A stretch of DNA of 48,483 nucleotides from JBOGIF01 sp050742415 (GCA_050742415.1 JBOGIF010000195.1:1-48483); one strand, 5' to 3'. Numbered from the stretch's first letter, positions 33,316 through 41,967 are shown. Program-made: numbers and translations. Notes: a model not told the origin generated them from the sequence alone.

Positions 33316-34703
33316 CCGAGTCGCCTCAGCTCTTCGAGGGCGACGACCCGGTCGTCGAACGGCACCATCGCTGACCCGACCACCTGCGTCGTCTCGTGGC
33401 CCTTCCCAGCCAGCACCACGACGTCTTCGGCGGACGCGCCCGCCAGGGCCAGTGCGATCGCCGCCCGCCGGTCGGGCTCGTTGACCACCGCTGCCCCGGT
33501 GCCGGTGCCGGCGCGTACGGCGGCGATGATGGCGTCGGGGTCCTCGCCCCGCGGGTTGTCGGACGTGATGACCGCCCTGTCCGCCAGCCGGGCGGCAACC
33601 TCTCCCATCGCCGGTCGCTTGGCCTGGTCTCGCTCACCCCCGCACCCGAAGACCACGGTCAGCAGTCCGGTACCGGCGGCACGGGCCGCCGAGAGGCACT
33701 CCTCCAGACCGGCCGGGGTGTGGGCGTAGTCGACGATGACGGTGAACGGTTGGCCGGCCTCCAGGAGCTGGAAGCGCCCGGGCACGGTGTCGACCGACGA
33801 CAATCCCTCGGCGATGGCGGCGGGGGGCACACCCAGCTCCCGGGCCGCGGTGGCAGCGGCCAGGGCGTTGGAGACGTTGAACGTGCCTCCGAGTCGGAGC
33901 CGGACCGGATGCCCGTCCCAGCCGAAGGTGGCCGACGACCGGGCCACGGCGAGGTCGGCGGCGTCGTCCATGGAGAACGGCCGCGTCGGCAGGCGAGCGG
34001 AGGACAGCAGCCTCCGGCCCCACTCATCGTCGGCGTTCACGACCGCCACCCCGGCTCGCTCGGGCTCGAACAGCATCGCCTTGGCCGCGAAGTAGTCCTC
34101 CATCCCTGTGTGGAAGTCGAGGTGGTCCGGGCTCAGGTTGGTGAACACCGCCACCTCGAACCAGGTGGCGTCGACGCGATGTTGGGCGAGCGCATGCGAC
34201 GAGACCTCCAGGGCCACGGCCCGCGTGCCGGCACCGGCCAGCTCCGAGAGCTCGGCCTGCAGCTCGGGGGCCTCCGGGGTGGTGCGGGGCCCGGAGAGAG
34301 TCCCGATGACGGCAGCCGGAACGCCCGAGGTCTCCAGGACCGCCCGGAGGAGGTGCGTAGTGGTCGTCTTCCCGTTGGTCCCAGTCACCCCCACCACGCT
34401 GAGTCGTCGCGACGGGTGGCCGTTCAGCTCGGCCGCCGCCATGGCCATGGCGGCGCGGGGATTGCCCACCACCGCTTGGGCGACGTCGAGCGGCAGCTCG
34501 CGAGAGCAGAGGAGGGCGACCGCGCCGGAGGCGACCGCCGCCGCCGCGAAGTCGTGCCCGTCGGACCGCAGGCCCCGCAGGCAGCAGAACAGCGCGCCCG
34601 GGACCACCGAGCCGGACGAGTGGGCGATTCTCGACACCTCGGTGGCCGCGTCTCCCCGGAGGTGGCGCACCAACACGTCGCCGAGCAGCCGGTCCAGTCG
34701 CAC
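33309..34703 (-). CDS. murE: UDP-MurNAc-tripeptide ligase (MurE)
   Basis: A 464-aa ligase that adds the third residue to UDP-MurNAc-L-Ala-D-Glu. Visible motifs are VVGVTGTNGKTTTTHLLRAV (ATP), FTNLSPDHLDFHTGMEDYFA, DYAHTPAGLEECLSAAR and TSDNPRGEDPDAII. The DNPR form of the last motif is the one associated with meso-diaminopimelate, rather than L-Lys. The start is GTG at 34703, seven bases after the ftsI stop, with TGAGGGA overlapping that stop. Cell walls of the DAP type are therefore expected. Confidence 0.96.
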   Translation of the reverse strand: MRLDRLLGDVLVRHLRGDAATEVSRIAHSSGSVVPGALFCCLRGLRSDGHDFAAAAVASGAVALLCSRELPLDVAQAVVGNPRAAMAMAAAELNGHPSRRLSVVGVTGTNGKTTTTHLLRAVLETSGVPAAVIGTLSGPRTTPEAPELQAELSELAGAGTRAVALEVSSHALAQHRVDATWFEVAVFTNLSPDHLDFHTGMEDYFAAKAMLFEPERAGVAVVNADDEWGRRLLSSARLPTRPFSMDDAADLAVARSSATFGWDGHPVRLRLGGTFNVSNALAAATAARELGVPPAAIAEGLSSVDTVPGRFQLLEAGQPFTVIVDYAHTPAGLEECLSAARAAGTGLLTVVFGCGGERDQAKRPAMGEVAARLADRAVITSDNPRGEDPDAIIAAVRAGTGTGAAVVNEPDRRAAIALALAGASAEDVVVLAGKGHETTQVVGSAMVPFDDRVVALEELRRLGW

Positions 34704-34710
34704 GCGTCCC

Positions 34711-36549
34711 TCAGGGTCTCGACGTCGGAGACGACCCGACAGTACCGGGCGGTAACGGCGGCACCCGGAAGTGACGCACCCCGTAGCCCGCTACCGACGC
34801 GAAGACCGGGGCGGCCACGAGGCCTCCGAAGTAGGGCGTCGGCTCGTCGAGCACCACTATCGCCGAGAGCCGGGGTGCCTCCGCAGGCACGAAGCCCGCG
34901 AAGCTGGCGACGTAGGCGCCCTCCTTGTACCCGAGCGCTCCCTCCCGGGGCTTGCGAGCGGTACCGGTCTTGCCGGCCACCGTGTACGCGTCGATGGCGG
35001 CGGCGGTCCCGGTCCCGTCCCGGACAGCACTCACGAGCATCGACCGCACAGTGCGGGCCGTCTCGGCTGAGACCACCCGCCGCTGCGCCGGGCGGGGCTG
35101 GTGATGCTCCTTGCCGGCGTCGTCGGTGATGCCGCTGACCAGGACCGGTGCCACGTAGACGCCGTCGTTGGCGATCGTGTTGTAGGCCCCGAGCATCTGC
35201 AGCGCGGTCACCGCCACGCCCATGCCGATGGGAACCGTGGCGATCGACGTGCCCGTCCAGTCGTCGAGGTCTGGCATCAACCCACCAGACTCCCCCGGGA
35301 ACCGAAGGCCCGTGCGCTCGTTCAGCCCGAAGGCCCGCACGTAATGGTCGACGCGAGCGCGGCCGAGGCGCTGGGCGATCATGATCGTGCCGACGTTGGA
35401 CGAGTGGGTGACGACATCGCCCACCGTCCATGCCGTGGTGGGATGAGGCTCGGCGTCGCGGAACTGGGTGTTGGCGACGAGGAGGTTGTCGGGAACGCCC
35501 ACCTTGCGGGCCGGGTCGACGGTGCCGTCCTCGAGCGCCCCCGAGACCGTGACCACCTTGTTGACCGAGCCAGGCTCGTAGACCCGCGTGACCGCCATGT
35601 TGTCGGCACTCGGGGCCGGGCGGGCCTTGGCCCCTCCCGAGAGCAGGTTGGCCATGGCCAGGATCTCGCCCGTCCCCGGGTCCATGACGATGGCGATGCC
35701 CCCGCGGGCGCGGGAGGAGACGATCTGGCCGGCCAGCACCCGCTCGGTCTCGTACTGCATCGCCCGGTCGAGGGTGAGCCGCACGTCGCGCCCCGCCAGG
35801 GGCGGCTTCAGTTGGCGGCGGCCGGCGGCGATCTGCCGGCCGTTAGGGTCCCGCTCCACCAGCAGCTCGCCGGGGCGACCGGCCAGCTGGCGCTCGTAGA
35901 GGAGCTCCAAGCCGGCCAGGCCGTGGTCGTCGACGCCCACCTTGCCCAACACGGGCGCGGCCAATGGCCCAGCCGGCGTCATGCGCCGGGGCTCGTCCAA
36001 CAAGGCCACGCCCGGCAGCCGCAGCGCCTCGACGGCGTCGGCGACCGGCTGGTCGACCTTGCGGGCCAGGTACACGAAGTTGGCGTCGGCGGAGAGGCGC
36101 TCGAAGAGCCGGGCCTCGTCGGTCCTCAGAACCGGCGCCAGGGCCCGAGCTGTGGCACGGGCATCGGGTACCGACTTGGGGTCGGCCCACACCGTCTGGG
36201 CCTGGACCGACACGGCGAGCTCGGCGCCGTTGCGGTCGAGGATCGAGCCGCGCAGGGCGGGCAGGACCAGCGACCGCAGGCGTTGGGACTCTCCGAACAC
36301 GGCGTAGCGGCGAGCGGACGGGCCCTGGACGTCGACCAGCCGGGCGGCAACCGCGCCGTACGCCAGCACCAGCGCCACGAGAAGGAGGATCAGCCGCCGG
36401 CGAGGGGGGCCGGCGCCGGCGGCTGATCCGCGACGGCCGGTGCTCCTTCGGTCCGCGGCGCTGCGGAGCGGTGGATTCGGTCGTCGGTTGGGGGTGCGGC
36501 TTCGAGAACGGGGACGCGGGCGCCCGGGCGGGATGGTGACGAGGGTCAC
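34711..36549 (-). CDS. ftsI: class B penicillin-binding protein FtsI (PBP2/PBP3-type)
   Basis: A 612-aa transpeptidase of septal peptidoglycan. The N-terminal 60 residues are basic and Pro/Arg-rich and cytoplasmic, followed by one helix (about LILLLVALVLAYGAVAARLV) and the dimerisation domain. The transpeptidase domain has SVNK at S328-K331 (YEPGSVNKV), SSN at 383-385 and KTG at 527-529 (AGKTGTARK), the three penicillin-binding motifs. No PASTA domain is seen. It starts with GTG at 36549, overlapping the ftsL stop (GTGA). It should act with FtsW. Confidence 0.96.
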   Translation of the reverse strand: MTLVTIPPGRPRPRSRSRTPNRRPNPPLRSAADRRSTGRRGSAAGAGPPRRRLILLLVALVLAYGAVAARLVDVQGPSARRYAVFGESQRLRSLVLPALRGSILDRNGAELAVSVQAQTVWADPKSVPDARATARALAPVLRTDEARLFERLSADANFVYLARKVDQPVADAVEALRLPGVALLDEPRRMTPAGPLAAPVLGKVGVDDHGLAGLELLYERQLAGRPGELLVERDPNGRQIAAGRRQLKPPLAGRDVRLTLDRAMQYETERVLAGQIVSSRARGGIAIVMDPGTGEILAMANLLSGGAKARPAPSADNMAVTRVYEPGSVNKVVTVSGALEDGTVDPARKVGVPDNLLVANTQFRDAEPHPTTAWTVGDVVTHSSNVGTIMIAQRLGRARVDHYVRAFGLNERTGLRFPGESGGLMPDLDDWTGTSIATVPIGMGVAVTALQMLGAYNTIANDGVYVAPVLVSGITDDAGKEHHQPRPAQRRVVSAETARTVRSMLVSAVRDGTGTAAAIDAYTVAGKTGTARKPREGALGYKEGAYVASFAGFVPAEAPRLSAIVVLDEPTPYFGGLVAAPVFASVAGYGVRHFRVPPLPPGTVGSSPTSRP

Positions 36550-36941
36550 CGCGCCGCCGGCACGGCCCGGGCGAGCGGTATGACCTTTGCCGGGGTGACC
36601 ATGCCCAAACGCTCGCGGGCCATGCGTACGACCCGCTCGGGCGACTCCAGCTCGGCCACGTGCACCCGTAGCTGCTGGCCAGAGGAGCGCTCGGAGGCAA
36701 GTTTGGCGTCCAGCCCGTCGACCTGCGCCTGACCCTGGATCAGCAGCACGCGCAGGCCGAGGATGGCGAAGAGGCCGGCACAGACGAGGACCACCACGAC
36801 GGCGGCAGCCATCCGGCCGCGGCGGCGCGAACGGATCTCTTCCGGCCGCGGCACCAACCGCAGGTCCGGGCGGGTCCGGGGCAGCGGCCGGGCCGGGGCG
36901 TGGGACGGTGCAGGGTGCGTCAGCACGCGGGTTGCGGTCAC
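36546..36941 (-). CDS. ftsL: cell-division protein FtsL
   Basis: A 131-aa bitopic protein between rsmH and ftsI, the standard ftsL position. A basic cytoplasmic N-terminus is followed by one helix (about AAAVVVVLVCAGLFAILGLR) and a short coiled-coil-like stretch (LASERSSGQQLRVHVAELES) ending in ERLGMVTPAKVIPL, the septum-initiator pattern. FtsL sequences are poorly conserved, so the call rests on length, topology and position. The GTG at 36941 overlaps the rsmH stop (GTGA). Confidence 0.88.
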   Translation of the reverse strand: MTATRVLTHPAPSHAPARPLPRTRPDLRLVPRPEEIRSRRRGRMAAAVVVVLVCAGLFAILGLRVLLIQGQAQVDGLDAKLASERSSGQQLRVHVAELESPERVVRMARERLGMVTPAKVIPLARAVPAAR

Positions 36942-37924
36942 GGCCAGTCTCCTTCGGGCGCTGCATCGGGGTCGCGCTCTGGCTCTGGCGGCGTGTCGAG
37001 CTTCTCGACAGCGCGCAGACGGGCGCTGGCGGCTCGCCGGTTGGCAGCCACCTCGTCGGCACCCGGGCGTCGGGCTCCTCTCCAGAGGAGGCGGACCTGG
37101 GGTTGGGCGCCGCAGACGCAGGGCAGGCGGGGCGGGCACTCGCATCCGCCCGTGGCCGCCTCCGCGAATGCCCGCTTGACGATCCGATCCTCGCCCGAGT
37201 GGTACGCGAGAACCGCGCACCGGCCTCCCGGCGCGAGAAGGTCGATGGCCTGGCCCAGCGAGTCGCCCAGGAGGGCGAGCTCGTCGTTGACCTCGATGCG
37301 CAGCGCCTGGAAAGTCCGCCGAGCCGGGTGCGGCCCCCGGCGGCGGGTGGCGGCCGGGATGGCGGAGCGCACGATCTCGGCCAGCTCGCCGGTCGTCCTC
37401 ACCGGACGGGCGGCCACGATGGCGCGGGCCACCCGCCCGGCAAAGCGCTCGCCGCCGTGGCGGGCCAGAACGTCGGCGAGTCTTTCGACGGGGTATTCGT
37501 TCACGACGTCGGCGGCCGAGACCGGGCGCCGCCGGTCCATACGCATGTCGAGCTCGGCGTCGGCGTGGTAGCTGAAGCCGCGTTCGGCCCGGTCGAGCTG
37601 CATCGAGCTGACACCGAGGTCGAAGAGGGCTCCGGCCACCGAGCCGAAGCCCATCTCGCGTACGGTGGTGGCCATGGCGTCGAAGCGGGCGAGCCTCAGG
37701 ACGGCTCTGTCTCCGAAGCGCTCCAGCACGGGAGCGGCCTCCGCCAGGGCGTCGGCGTCCTGGTCGAGCCCGATCAGGCTCCGGTCGTCGTCGAGGGCGT
37801 CCAGCAGGGCGGAGGCGTGCCCCCCGGCCCCCACTGTGGCGTCAACCACCGGCCCCGGAGGAACGGGGCGGAAGACCTCCAGCACCTCGGCCAACATGAC
37901 GGGCCGGTGCGGCACCTCGCTCAT
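36938..37924 (-). CDS. rsmH: 16S rRNA (cytosine1402-N4)-methyltransferase RsmH (MraW)
   Basis: A 328-aa SAM-dependent methyltransferase. It begins MSEVPHRPVMLAEVLEVF and has the SAM loop VVDATVGAGGHASALL, ALFDLGVSSMQLDRAERGFS, ARRTFQALRIEVNDEL and VLAYHSGEDRIVKRAF (usually ISFHSLEDR). It modifies C1402 of 16S rRNA in the P site. The ATG at 37924 follows a GGGGGG run. The C-terminal tail is Pro/Glu-rich. A gap of 123 bases separates it from mraZ. Confidence 0.97.
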   Translation of the reverse strand: MSEVPHRPVMLAEVLEVFRPVPPGPVVDATVGAGGHASALLDALDDDRSLIGLDQDADALAEAAPVLERFGDRAVLRLARFDAMATTVREMGFGSVAGALFDLGVSSMQLDRAERGFSYHADAELDMRMDRRRPVSAADVVNEYPVERLADVLARHGGERFAGRVARAIVAARPVRTTGELAEIVRSAIPAATRRRGPHPARRTFQALRIEVNDELALLGDSLGQAIDLLAPGGRCAVLAYHSGEDRIVKRAFAEAATGGCECPPRLPCVCGAQPQVRLLWRGARRPGADEVAANRRAASARLRAVEKLDTPPEPERDPDAAPEGDWP

Positions 37925-38047
37925 CTGCTACCCCCCGACCGGGGCACTGCCGGGAGCCGTTCCCGACAATGGAAGTGGGCGAAGAGGGGGGTCTTCCCGC
38001 TTGCCGATCGGGGGGTGGCACATGAGCGAAGTCGTCGTCGTGAAGGG

Positions 38048-38467
38048 TCATGGCTGTGGTCGACCGTCGGGGTGGTGGAGCTCCTGCTCGCCCGCGCCCC
38101 AGGTGCCCTGCCAGGCAGCTGCGTCCCAGATCTCGACATGGTCGTAGGCGCCCGCCACCACCACGTTGTCGCCGAGGCCGGCGTAGCGCCGGAGGTTGGC
38201 GGGGATGGCCACGCGGCCCTGGCGGTCGGGATTGGCCTCCTGGGCGCCGGCGAAGAACACCCGGGCCATGCTCCGCTCGCCGGCGTCACCTCGAAGCTTC
38301 TCGCTCATCACCTTGGACTGCTCCTCGAACTGGGTCGGGCCCCAGAGGGCCAGACAACCGTCGGTCGAGCTGCTGACGTACGCCTGGGTGAGCTGGTCCC
38401 TGAACTTCGCCGGCAGGATCACCCTGCCTTTGGGGTCCAGGGAGTGGCTGAACTCCCCCAGGAACAC
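38048..38467 (-). CDS. mraZ: transcriptional regulator MraZ
   Basis: A 139-aa protein with two AbrB-like halves, each with the D-x-x-x-R pattern: SLDPKGRVILPAKFR and NPDRQGRVAIPANLR. MraZ forms a ring that binds repeats in its own promoter and represses the dcw genes. It is the first gene of the cluster. The GTG at 38467 has AGAGGTG four bases upstream. Three GTGGG-like boxes at 10-base spacing lie 40-64 bases upstream and overlap the -10 box. Confidence 0.96.
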   Translation of the reverse strand: MFLGEFSHSLDPKGRVILPAKFRDQLTQAYVSSSTDGCLALWGPTQFEEQSKVMSEKLRGDAGERSMARVFFAGAQEANPDRQGRVAIPANLRRYAGLGDNVVVAGAYDHVEIWDAAAWQGTWGAGEQELHHPDGRPQP

Positions 38468-38506
38468 GTTTCACCTCTTTCGGGCTGCCATTGACGGGGA
38501 TCTGCC

Positions 38507-38531
38507 TCCCCTTTCCTCCACGGTGACCCAC
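38507..38531 (-). promoter_or_regulatory. three MraZ boxes
   Basis: On the minus strand GTGGG (38531-38527), GTGGA (38521-38517) and GGGGA (38511-38507) repeat at exact 10-base intervals with five-base spacers, the known arrangement of MraZ operators. The first box overlaps the -10 hexamer, which fits repression. Confidence 0.75.
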
Positions 38532-38559
38532 AATAAGCCCTTTTGAACCACCGGGTCAA
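38530..38559 (-). promoter_or_regulatory. mraZ/dcw promoter
   Basis: TTGACC (38559-38554), an 18-base spacer and TATTGT (38535-38530), read on the minus strand, form a good housekeeping sigma promoter. The -10 box shares bases with the first MraZ box. Confidence 0.6.
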
Positions 38560-38584
38560 CAGCGCGCGCCCATTGGGTGACAAT
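38556..38584 (+). promoter_or_regulatory. murT-gatD promoter, leaderless
   Basis: TCAACA (38556-38561), a 17-base spacer and GACAAT (38579-38584) give a fair promoter. The GTG start at 38591 follows the -10 box after six bases, so the transcript would start at the initiation codon. The -35 overlaps that of the divergent mraZ promoter. Confidence 0.5.
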
Positions 38585-38590
38585 TCCGGC

Positions 38591-39901
38591 GTGGACCGAC
38601 CCCTGAGGACGCGCGCCGCCGCCCTGGCCGGCCGCTCCGTCGCGTGGGCGTCGCGACGCGTGGGTGCCGGCGGCGGGTCGGTGATCGGGGGCCGGGTCAC
38701 GCTCGCGCTCGACCCGGGGGCGCTCGCAGCGCTCGCCGGCGGCCACCGGTCGGCCATGGTCACCGGCACCAACGGCAAGACCACGACCACCCGGCTACTG
38801 GCGGCCGGCCTGTCGCCCGCTGGGCCCGTGACCTCGAACACCGCGGGCGCCAATCTCCTGGCCGGCCTGGTCGGCGCCCTGTACGACCGCCCCGGCGCCG
38901 GGTCCGCCGCGCTGGAGGTGGACGAGGGCCTTCTGGCCGAGGCGATGGCGGCGGTCCGGCCCGAGACCGTCGTCCTGTTGAACCTCAGCCGCGACCAGCT
39001 CGACCGGATCGGCGAGGTTCGCCTGCACGCCGCCTCGTGGCGCCGCGCCCTGGCGGCGTCGCCCGGAACGGCCGTGGTGGCCAACAACGACGACCCGCTG
39101 GTCACGTGGGCTGCACGCGGTAGCGACCGCGTCATCTGGGTGGGTACCGGCCAGCGCTGGCAGGCCGACGCCGCCGCCTGCCCCGAGTGCGGCAGCCGCA
39201 TCGAGTGGGGCTCCAAGGCAGGGGTGGCCGATGGTGCGGACGGCACTTCCGGCTGGTCGTGCTCGGCGTGCGACCTCGCCCGTCCGGCGCCCGCTCTCTG
39301 GCTGGAAGGGACCCGGTCCAACGATGCAGGCGTGTGGGCCGGTCTCGCGGAGCTCGTCTCGTCCGACGGCCTGCGGCTCCCGGTGCGGCTCCGGCTGCCG
39401 GGCCGGTGCAACCTGGCCAACGCGGCGATGGCCGCCGCCGCCGCCCGGTCGCTAGGGGTGGACCCGGCTGCGGCGCTGGCGGCGATGGAGGGAGTGGAGA
39501 CGGTCGGCGGCCGGTACGCGGTGGTCGCCGTGGAGGGAGACGCCGGCCAACCCGTCGCCGTCCGACTGCTGCTGGCCAAGAACCCCGCGGGTTGGGCCGA
39601 GGCGCTCGACCTGCTGCGGCCGGCGCCGCTCCCCGTCGTCGTCGGCATCAACGCCCGCACTGCCGACGGTCGGGACCCGTCCTGGCTGTGGGACGTGCCC
39701 TTCGAGCGGCTGGCCGGCCGGAGGGTGGTGGCCACCGGTGACCGAGGCCGCGACCTGGCCGTGAGGCTGCACTACGCCGATGTGGACCACACCTACGTGC
39801 GGGGCTATCGCGAGGCGGTGCGCGCCGCCGGCGGCCCGGAGGTGGACCTGGCGGCCAACTACACCTCCTTCCAGGACGCCAGAAAGGCCCTCGGTGGCTG
39901 A
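38591..39901 (+). CDS. murT: lipid II isoglutaminyl synthase subunit MurT
   Basis: A 436-aa Mur-ligase-like protein. The ATP loop is TGTNGKTTTTRLL (58-70). A zinc ribbon with C197, C200, C224 and C227 (ACPECGSRIEW and WSCSACDLAR) is specific to MurT and absent from MurF. The C-terminal DUF1727 domain includes FQDARKAL. With GatD it amidates the alpha-carboxyl of D-Glu in the lipid II stem, giving D-iso-glutamine, with ammonia from glutamine. The GTG at 38591 is leaderless by position. The 3' end overlaps gatD by eight bases. Confidence 0.95.
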   Translation: MDRPLRTRAAALAGRSVAWASRRVGAGGGSVIGGRVTLALDPGALAALAGGHRSAMVTGTNGKTTTTRLLAAGLSPAGPVTSNTAGANLLAGLVGALYDRPGAGSAALEVDEGLLAEAMAAVRPETVVLLNLSRDQLDRIGEVRLHAASWRRALAASPGTAVVANNDDPLVTWAARGSDRVIWVGTGQRWQADAAACPECGSRIEWGSKAGVADGADGTSGWSCSACDLARPAPALWLEGTRSNDAGVWAGLAELVSSDGLRLPVRLRLPGRCNLANAAMAAAAARSLGVDPAAALAAMEGVETVGGRYAVVAVEGDAGQPVAVRLLLAKNPAGWAEALDLLRPAPLPVVVGINARTADGRDPSWLWDVPFERLAGRRVVATGDRGRDLAVRLHYADVDHTYVRGYREAVRAAGGPEVDLAANYTSFQDARKALGG

Positions 39902-40643
39902 GGAGGTGGTGTCGATCGCGCTCCTGTACCCCGAGCTGCTGGGCACCTACGGCGACGGCGGCAACGCCGTCGTCCTCACCCAGAGACTCCGCTGGCGCGG
40001 CATACCGGCCGAGGTGGTCACCGTTCGCGCCGGTGAGCCAGTACCCGCCGGCTGCCAGATCTACCTGCTCGGCGGCGGGGAGGACGGCCCGCAGTCCCTC
40101 GCCGCCCGGGAGCTGTCCACCGGTGGCGCGCTCGGCCGGGCGGTGGCGGGAGGTTCGGCGGTCCTCGCCGTGTGCGCCGGCTTCCAGGTCATCGGCCGGG
40201 AGTTCCTAGGGCCCGACGGCGAGGTGCACGAGGGGCTGGGGCTCCTCGACTGCACCACGCGCCGCGGACCGGGCGCCCGCCGGGTGGGCGAGATCGTGGT
40301 GTCGACCGACGGAACCTCGGGGGTCGGGACACTCACCGGCTACGAGAACCACGCTGGCGTGACGTCGCTCGGGCCGGACGTGCAACCGCTCGGCCGCGTG
40401 GAGGTCGGCCGCGGCAACGACACCGGCGACGCCTCGGAGGGGGCGGTATCGGGCCGGGTCGTAGGGACCTACCTCCACGGGCCGGTGCTCGCTCGCAACC
40501 CGGAGCTCGCCGACCTCCTTCTCTCCTGGGTGGCCGGTCCCCTCGACCCCTTGCCGGCGCCCGAGATCGAGGACCTCCGTCGCGAACGGATGGGAGCCGC
40601 GAGCCAACGTCGACGGTTGTGGCCCTTTGGGCGGGCTCAGTAA
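39894..40643 (+). CDS. gatD: lipid II isoglutaminyl synthase glutaminase GatD
   Basis: A 249-aa class I glutaminase-like protein. C94 (LAVCAGFQVIG) is the nucleophile, the same number as in S. aureus GatD, and H195 (VGTYLHGPVL) is the partner. It begins VAEEVVSIALLYPELLGTYG, with the YGDGGN motif. It supplies ammonia to MurT. The GTG at 39894 overlaps murT by eight bases, so equal synthesis is likely. It converges on the lipoate-ligase-like gene with a 7-base overlap. Confidence 0.95.
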   Translation: MAEEVVSIALLYPELLGTYGDGGNAVVLTQRLRWRGIPAEVVTVRAGEPVPAGCQIYLLGGGEDGPQSLAARELSTGGALGRAVAGGSAVLAVCAGFQVIGREFLGPDGEVHEGLGLLDCTTRRGPGARRVGEIVVSTDGTSGVGTLTGYENHAGVTSLGPDVQPLGRVEVGRGNDTGDASEGAVSGRVVGTYLHGPVLARNPELADLLLSWVAGPLDPLPAPEIEDLRRERMGAASQRRRLWPFGRAQ

Positions 40644-41338
40644 CCGGCCAGGCTGGAGACGAACGCCCGTCGCAGATCGGCTGCGGGAATGCCGGTGCCC
40701 ACCGCGACCTCGGCCAGGTCGAGGGCGCCGCTGCGCCGCTCGCCGTCGTCGAGGCGAAGTACGTAGAGCAGCCGACCGGGCGCCCACTCCAGCAGCACCG
40801 CGCACTGGAACATCGCCCCGGACCGGGTCCGGCGCTGGCTGATGCCCACCACCTTGCGACCGCCGACAGCCACCTCGCCGGAACCGAGGCTGGCGAAGCA
40901 CACGAGTGGCGACCACCTGGGCGCGGTCTGGACGGGCCCGTCCTCCCAGGAACGAGCCTCCCGAAGACCGCATCGCTCCAGGGCCTCGGCCCACGCTCGA
41001 CCCAGCCAGTGGAACGCCCGGGCCACGTCGCGCTCCTCGAGAGGGTCACCGGCGGGCACGAGCACGTCGACCCAGAGCAGACCGCCCGGCTCGACGAGCA
41101 CCGCACCTCCCCCGCTGCGCCGCCGCACCACCGAGACTCCGGTGACGGATGAGGAGTCGTGGTCGGCGACCGACCAAGGCTGCGTGCTGCCGAGCACGAG
41201 CGCCGGTCCCTCCGGCTCGACGAACCAGCAACAGGGCGCCGCCGCCCCGGGCCAGTCCCGGGCCAGCAGATCCTCGGCGCGGCCCCGCAACGTCTGCACC
41301 TGCCAACGGCCTGACGTGCCGTCGGCCGGCGCGGGCAT
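40637..41338 (-). CDS. lipoate--protein ligase-like protein
   Basis: A 233-aa protein of the biotin/lipoate ligase fold. VVRRRSGGGAVLVEPGGLLW is the signature of the LplA/LipB family (RRxSGGGAV), and GGRKVVGISQRRTRSGAMFQ contains the Lys near the lipoyl-AMP site. Substrate could be lipoate, octanoate or biotin. No partner genes of lipoate metabolism are adjacent. It starts with ATG at 41338. A 79-base gap separates it from the HNH gene. Confidence 0.85.
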   Translation of the reverse strand: MPAPADGTSGRWQVQTLRGRAEDLLARDWPGAAAPCCWFVEPEGPALVLGSTQPWSVADHDSSSVTGVSVVRRRSGGGAVLVEPGGLLWVDVLVPAGDPLEERDVARAFHWLGRAWAEALERCGLREARSWEDGPVQTAPRWSPLVCFASLGSGEVAVGGRKVVGISQRRTRSGAMFQCAVLLEWAPGRLLYVLRLDDGERRSGALDLAEVAVGTGIPAADLRRAFVSSLAGY

Positions 41339-41417
41339 CCCCCCCTGTGCCCCCAGCCGGCCGGTCAGAGGAGAGATTCGACCCCGGGCGCCCGCAATCC
41401 TGCCTGGGGGCGCGCGT

Positions 41418-41924
41418 TCACGCAGAAAGCGCGTCGGTGCTCAGGTACGGCTCCCATTGGGGATGCACGCTGCCCACCGCCACGATGACCCACGTCAGCT
41501 CTTTTGGTGCCGCCGGGCGGCGACGCAGGACCATGCCCGCCTCGTGGGTGAGATGGTCCTCCTTTCGGCTGTTGCACGGGCGGCAGGCCGCGACCACGTT
41601 CTCCCACGTGTGCTGTCCACCCCGGCTGCGCGGTACGACGTGGTCGATGTTCTCGGCCGCCTCCCCGCAGTACTGGCAGCGGTTGCCGTCGCGGGCGAAC
41701 ACGGCACGGCGGCTGAGCGCGGCCCGAGCCCGGAACGGGACCTTGACGAAGTAGGTCAGGCGGATGACCGACGGCGTGGCCATGGCCGAGCGCTCGGAAT
41801 GCAGCAGGCGGTCGGTGGCGTGCAGCACCTCCGCCTTCTCCTTCAGCACCAGGACCACTGCCCGGCGGACGGGGACGACGCACAGAGGCTCGTAGGTCGC
41901 GTTGAGCACGAGCGCCTTCGACAT
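41418..41924 (-). CDS. HNH endonuclease-domain protein
   Basis: A 168-aa protein. After an N-terminal part starting MSKALVLNATYEPLCVVPVR comes an HNH domain with C83 and C86 (GNRCQYCGEAAENIDHVVPR), the catalytic H95, N109 and C114-x-x-C117 (ACRPCNSRKEDHLTHEA). Proteins of this length are widespread in actinobacteria and sit in housekeeping contexts; their target is unknown. The ATG at 41924 marks the family start. There is no sign of a mobile intron or intein. Confidence 0.88.
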   Translation of the reverse strand: MSKALVLNATYEPLCVVPVRRAVVLVLKEKAEVLHATDRLLHSERSAMATPSVIRLTYFVKVPFRARAALSRRAVFARDGNRCQYCGEAAENIDHVVPRSRGGQHTWENVVAACRPCNSRKEDHLTHEAGMVLRRRPAAPKELTWVIVAVGSVHPQWEPYLSTDALSA

Positions 41925-41967
41925 CTCAGCTGGCGGACGCTGGTGGGACGACCATCGCCCGCCGAGG

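Noticed and set aside
33396..35129. Long plus-strand open frame (577 codons) opposite murE and ftsI
   Set aside because: Shadow of the Mur/Fts genes with low-complexity composition; no homologous motif.
38591..39901. MurT as a displaced MurF
   Set aside because: The zinc ribbon C197/C200/C224/C227 and the overlapping gatD mark MurT.
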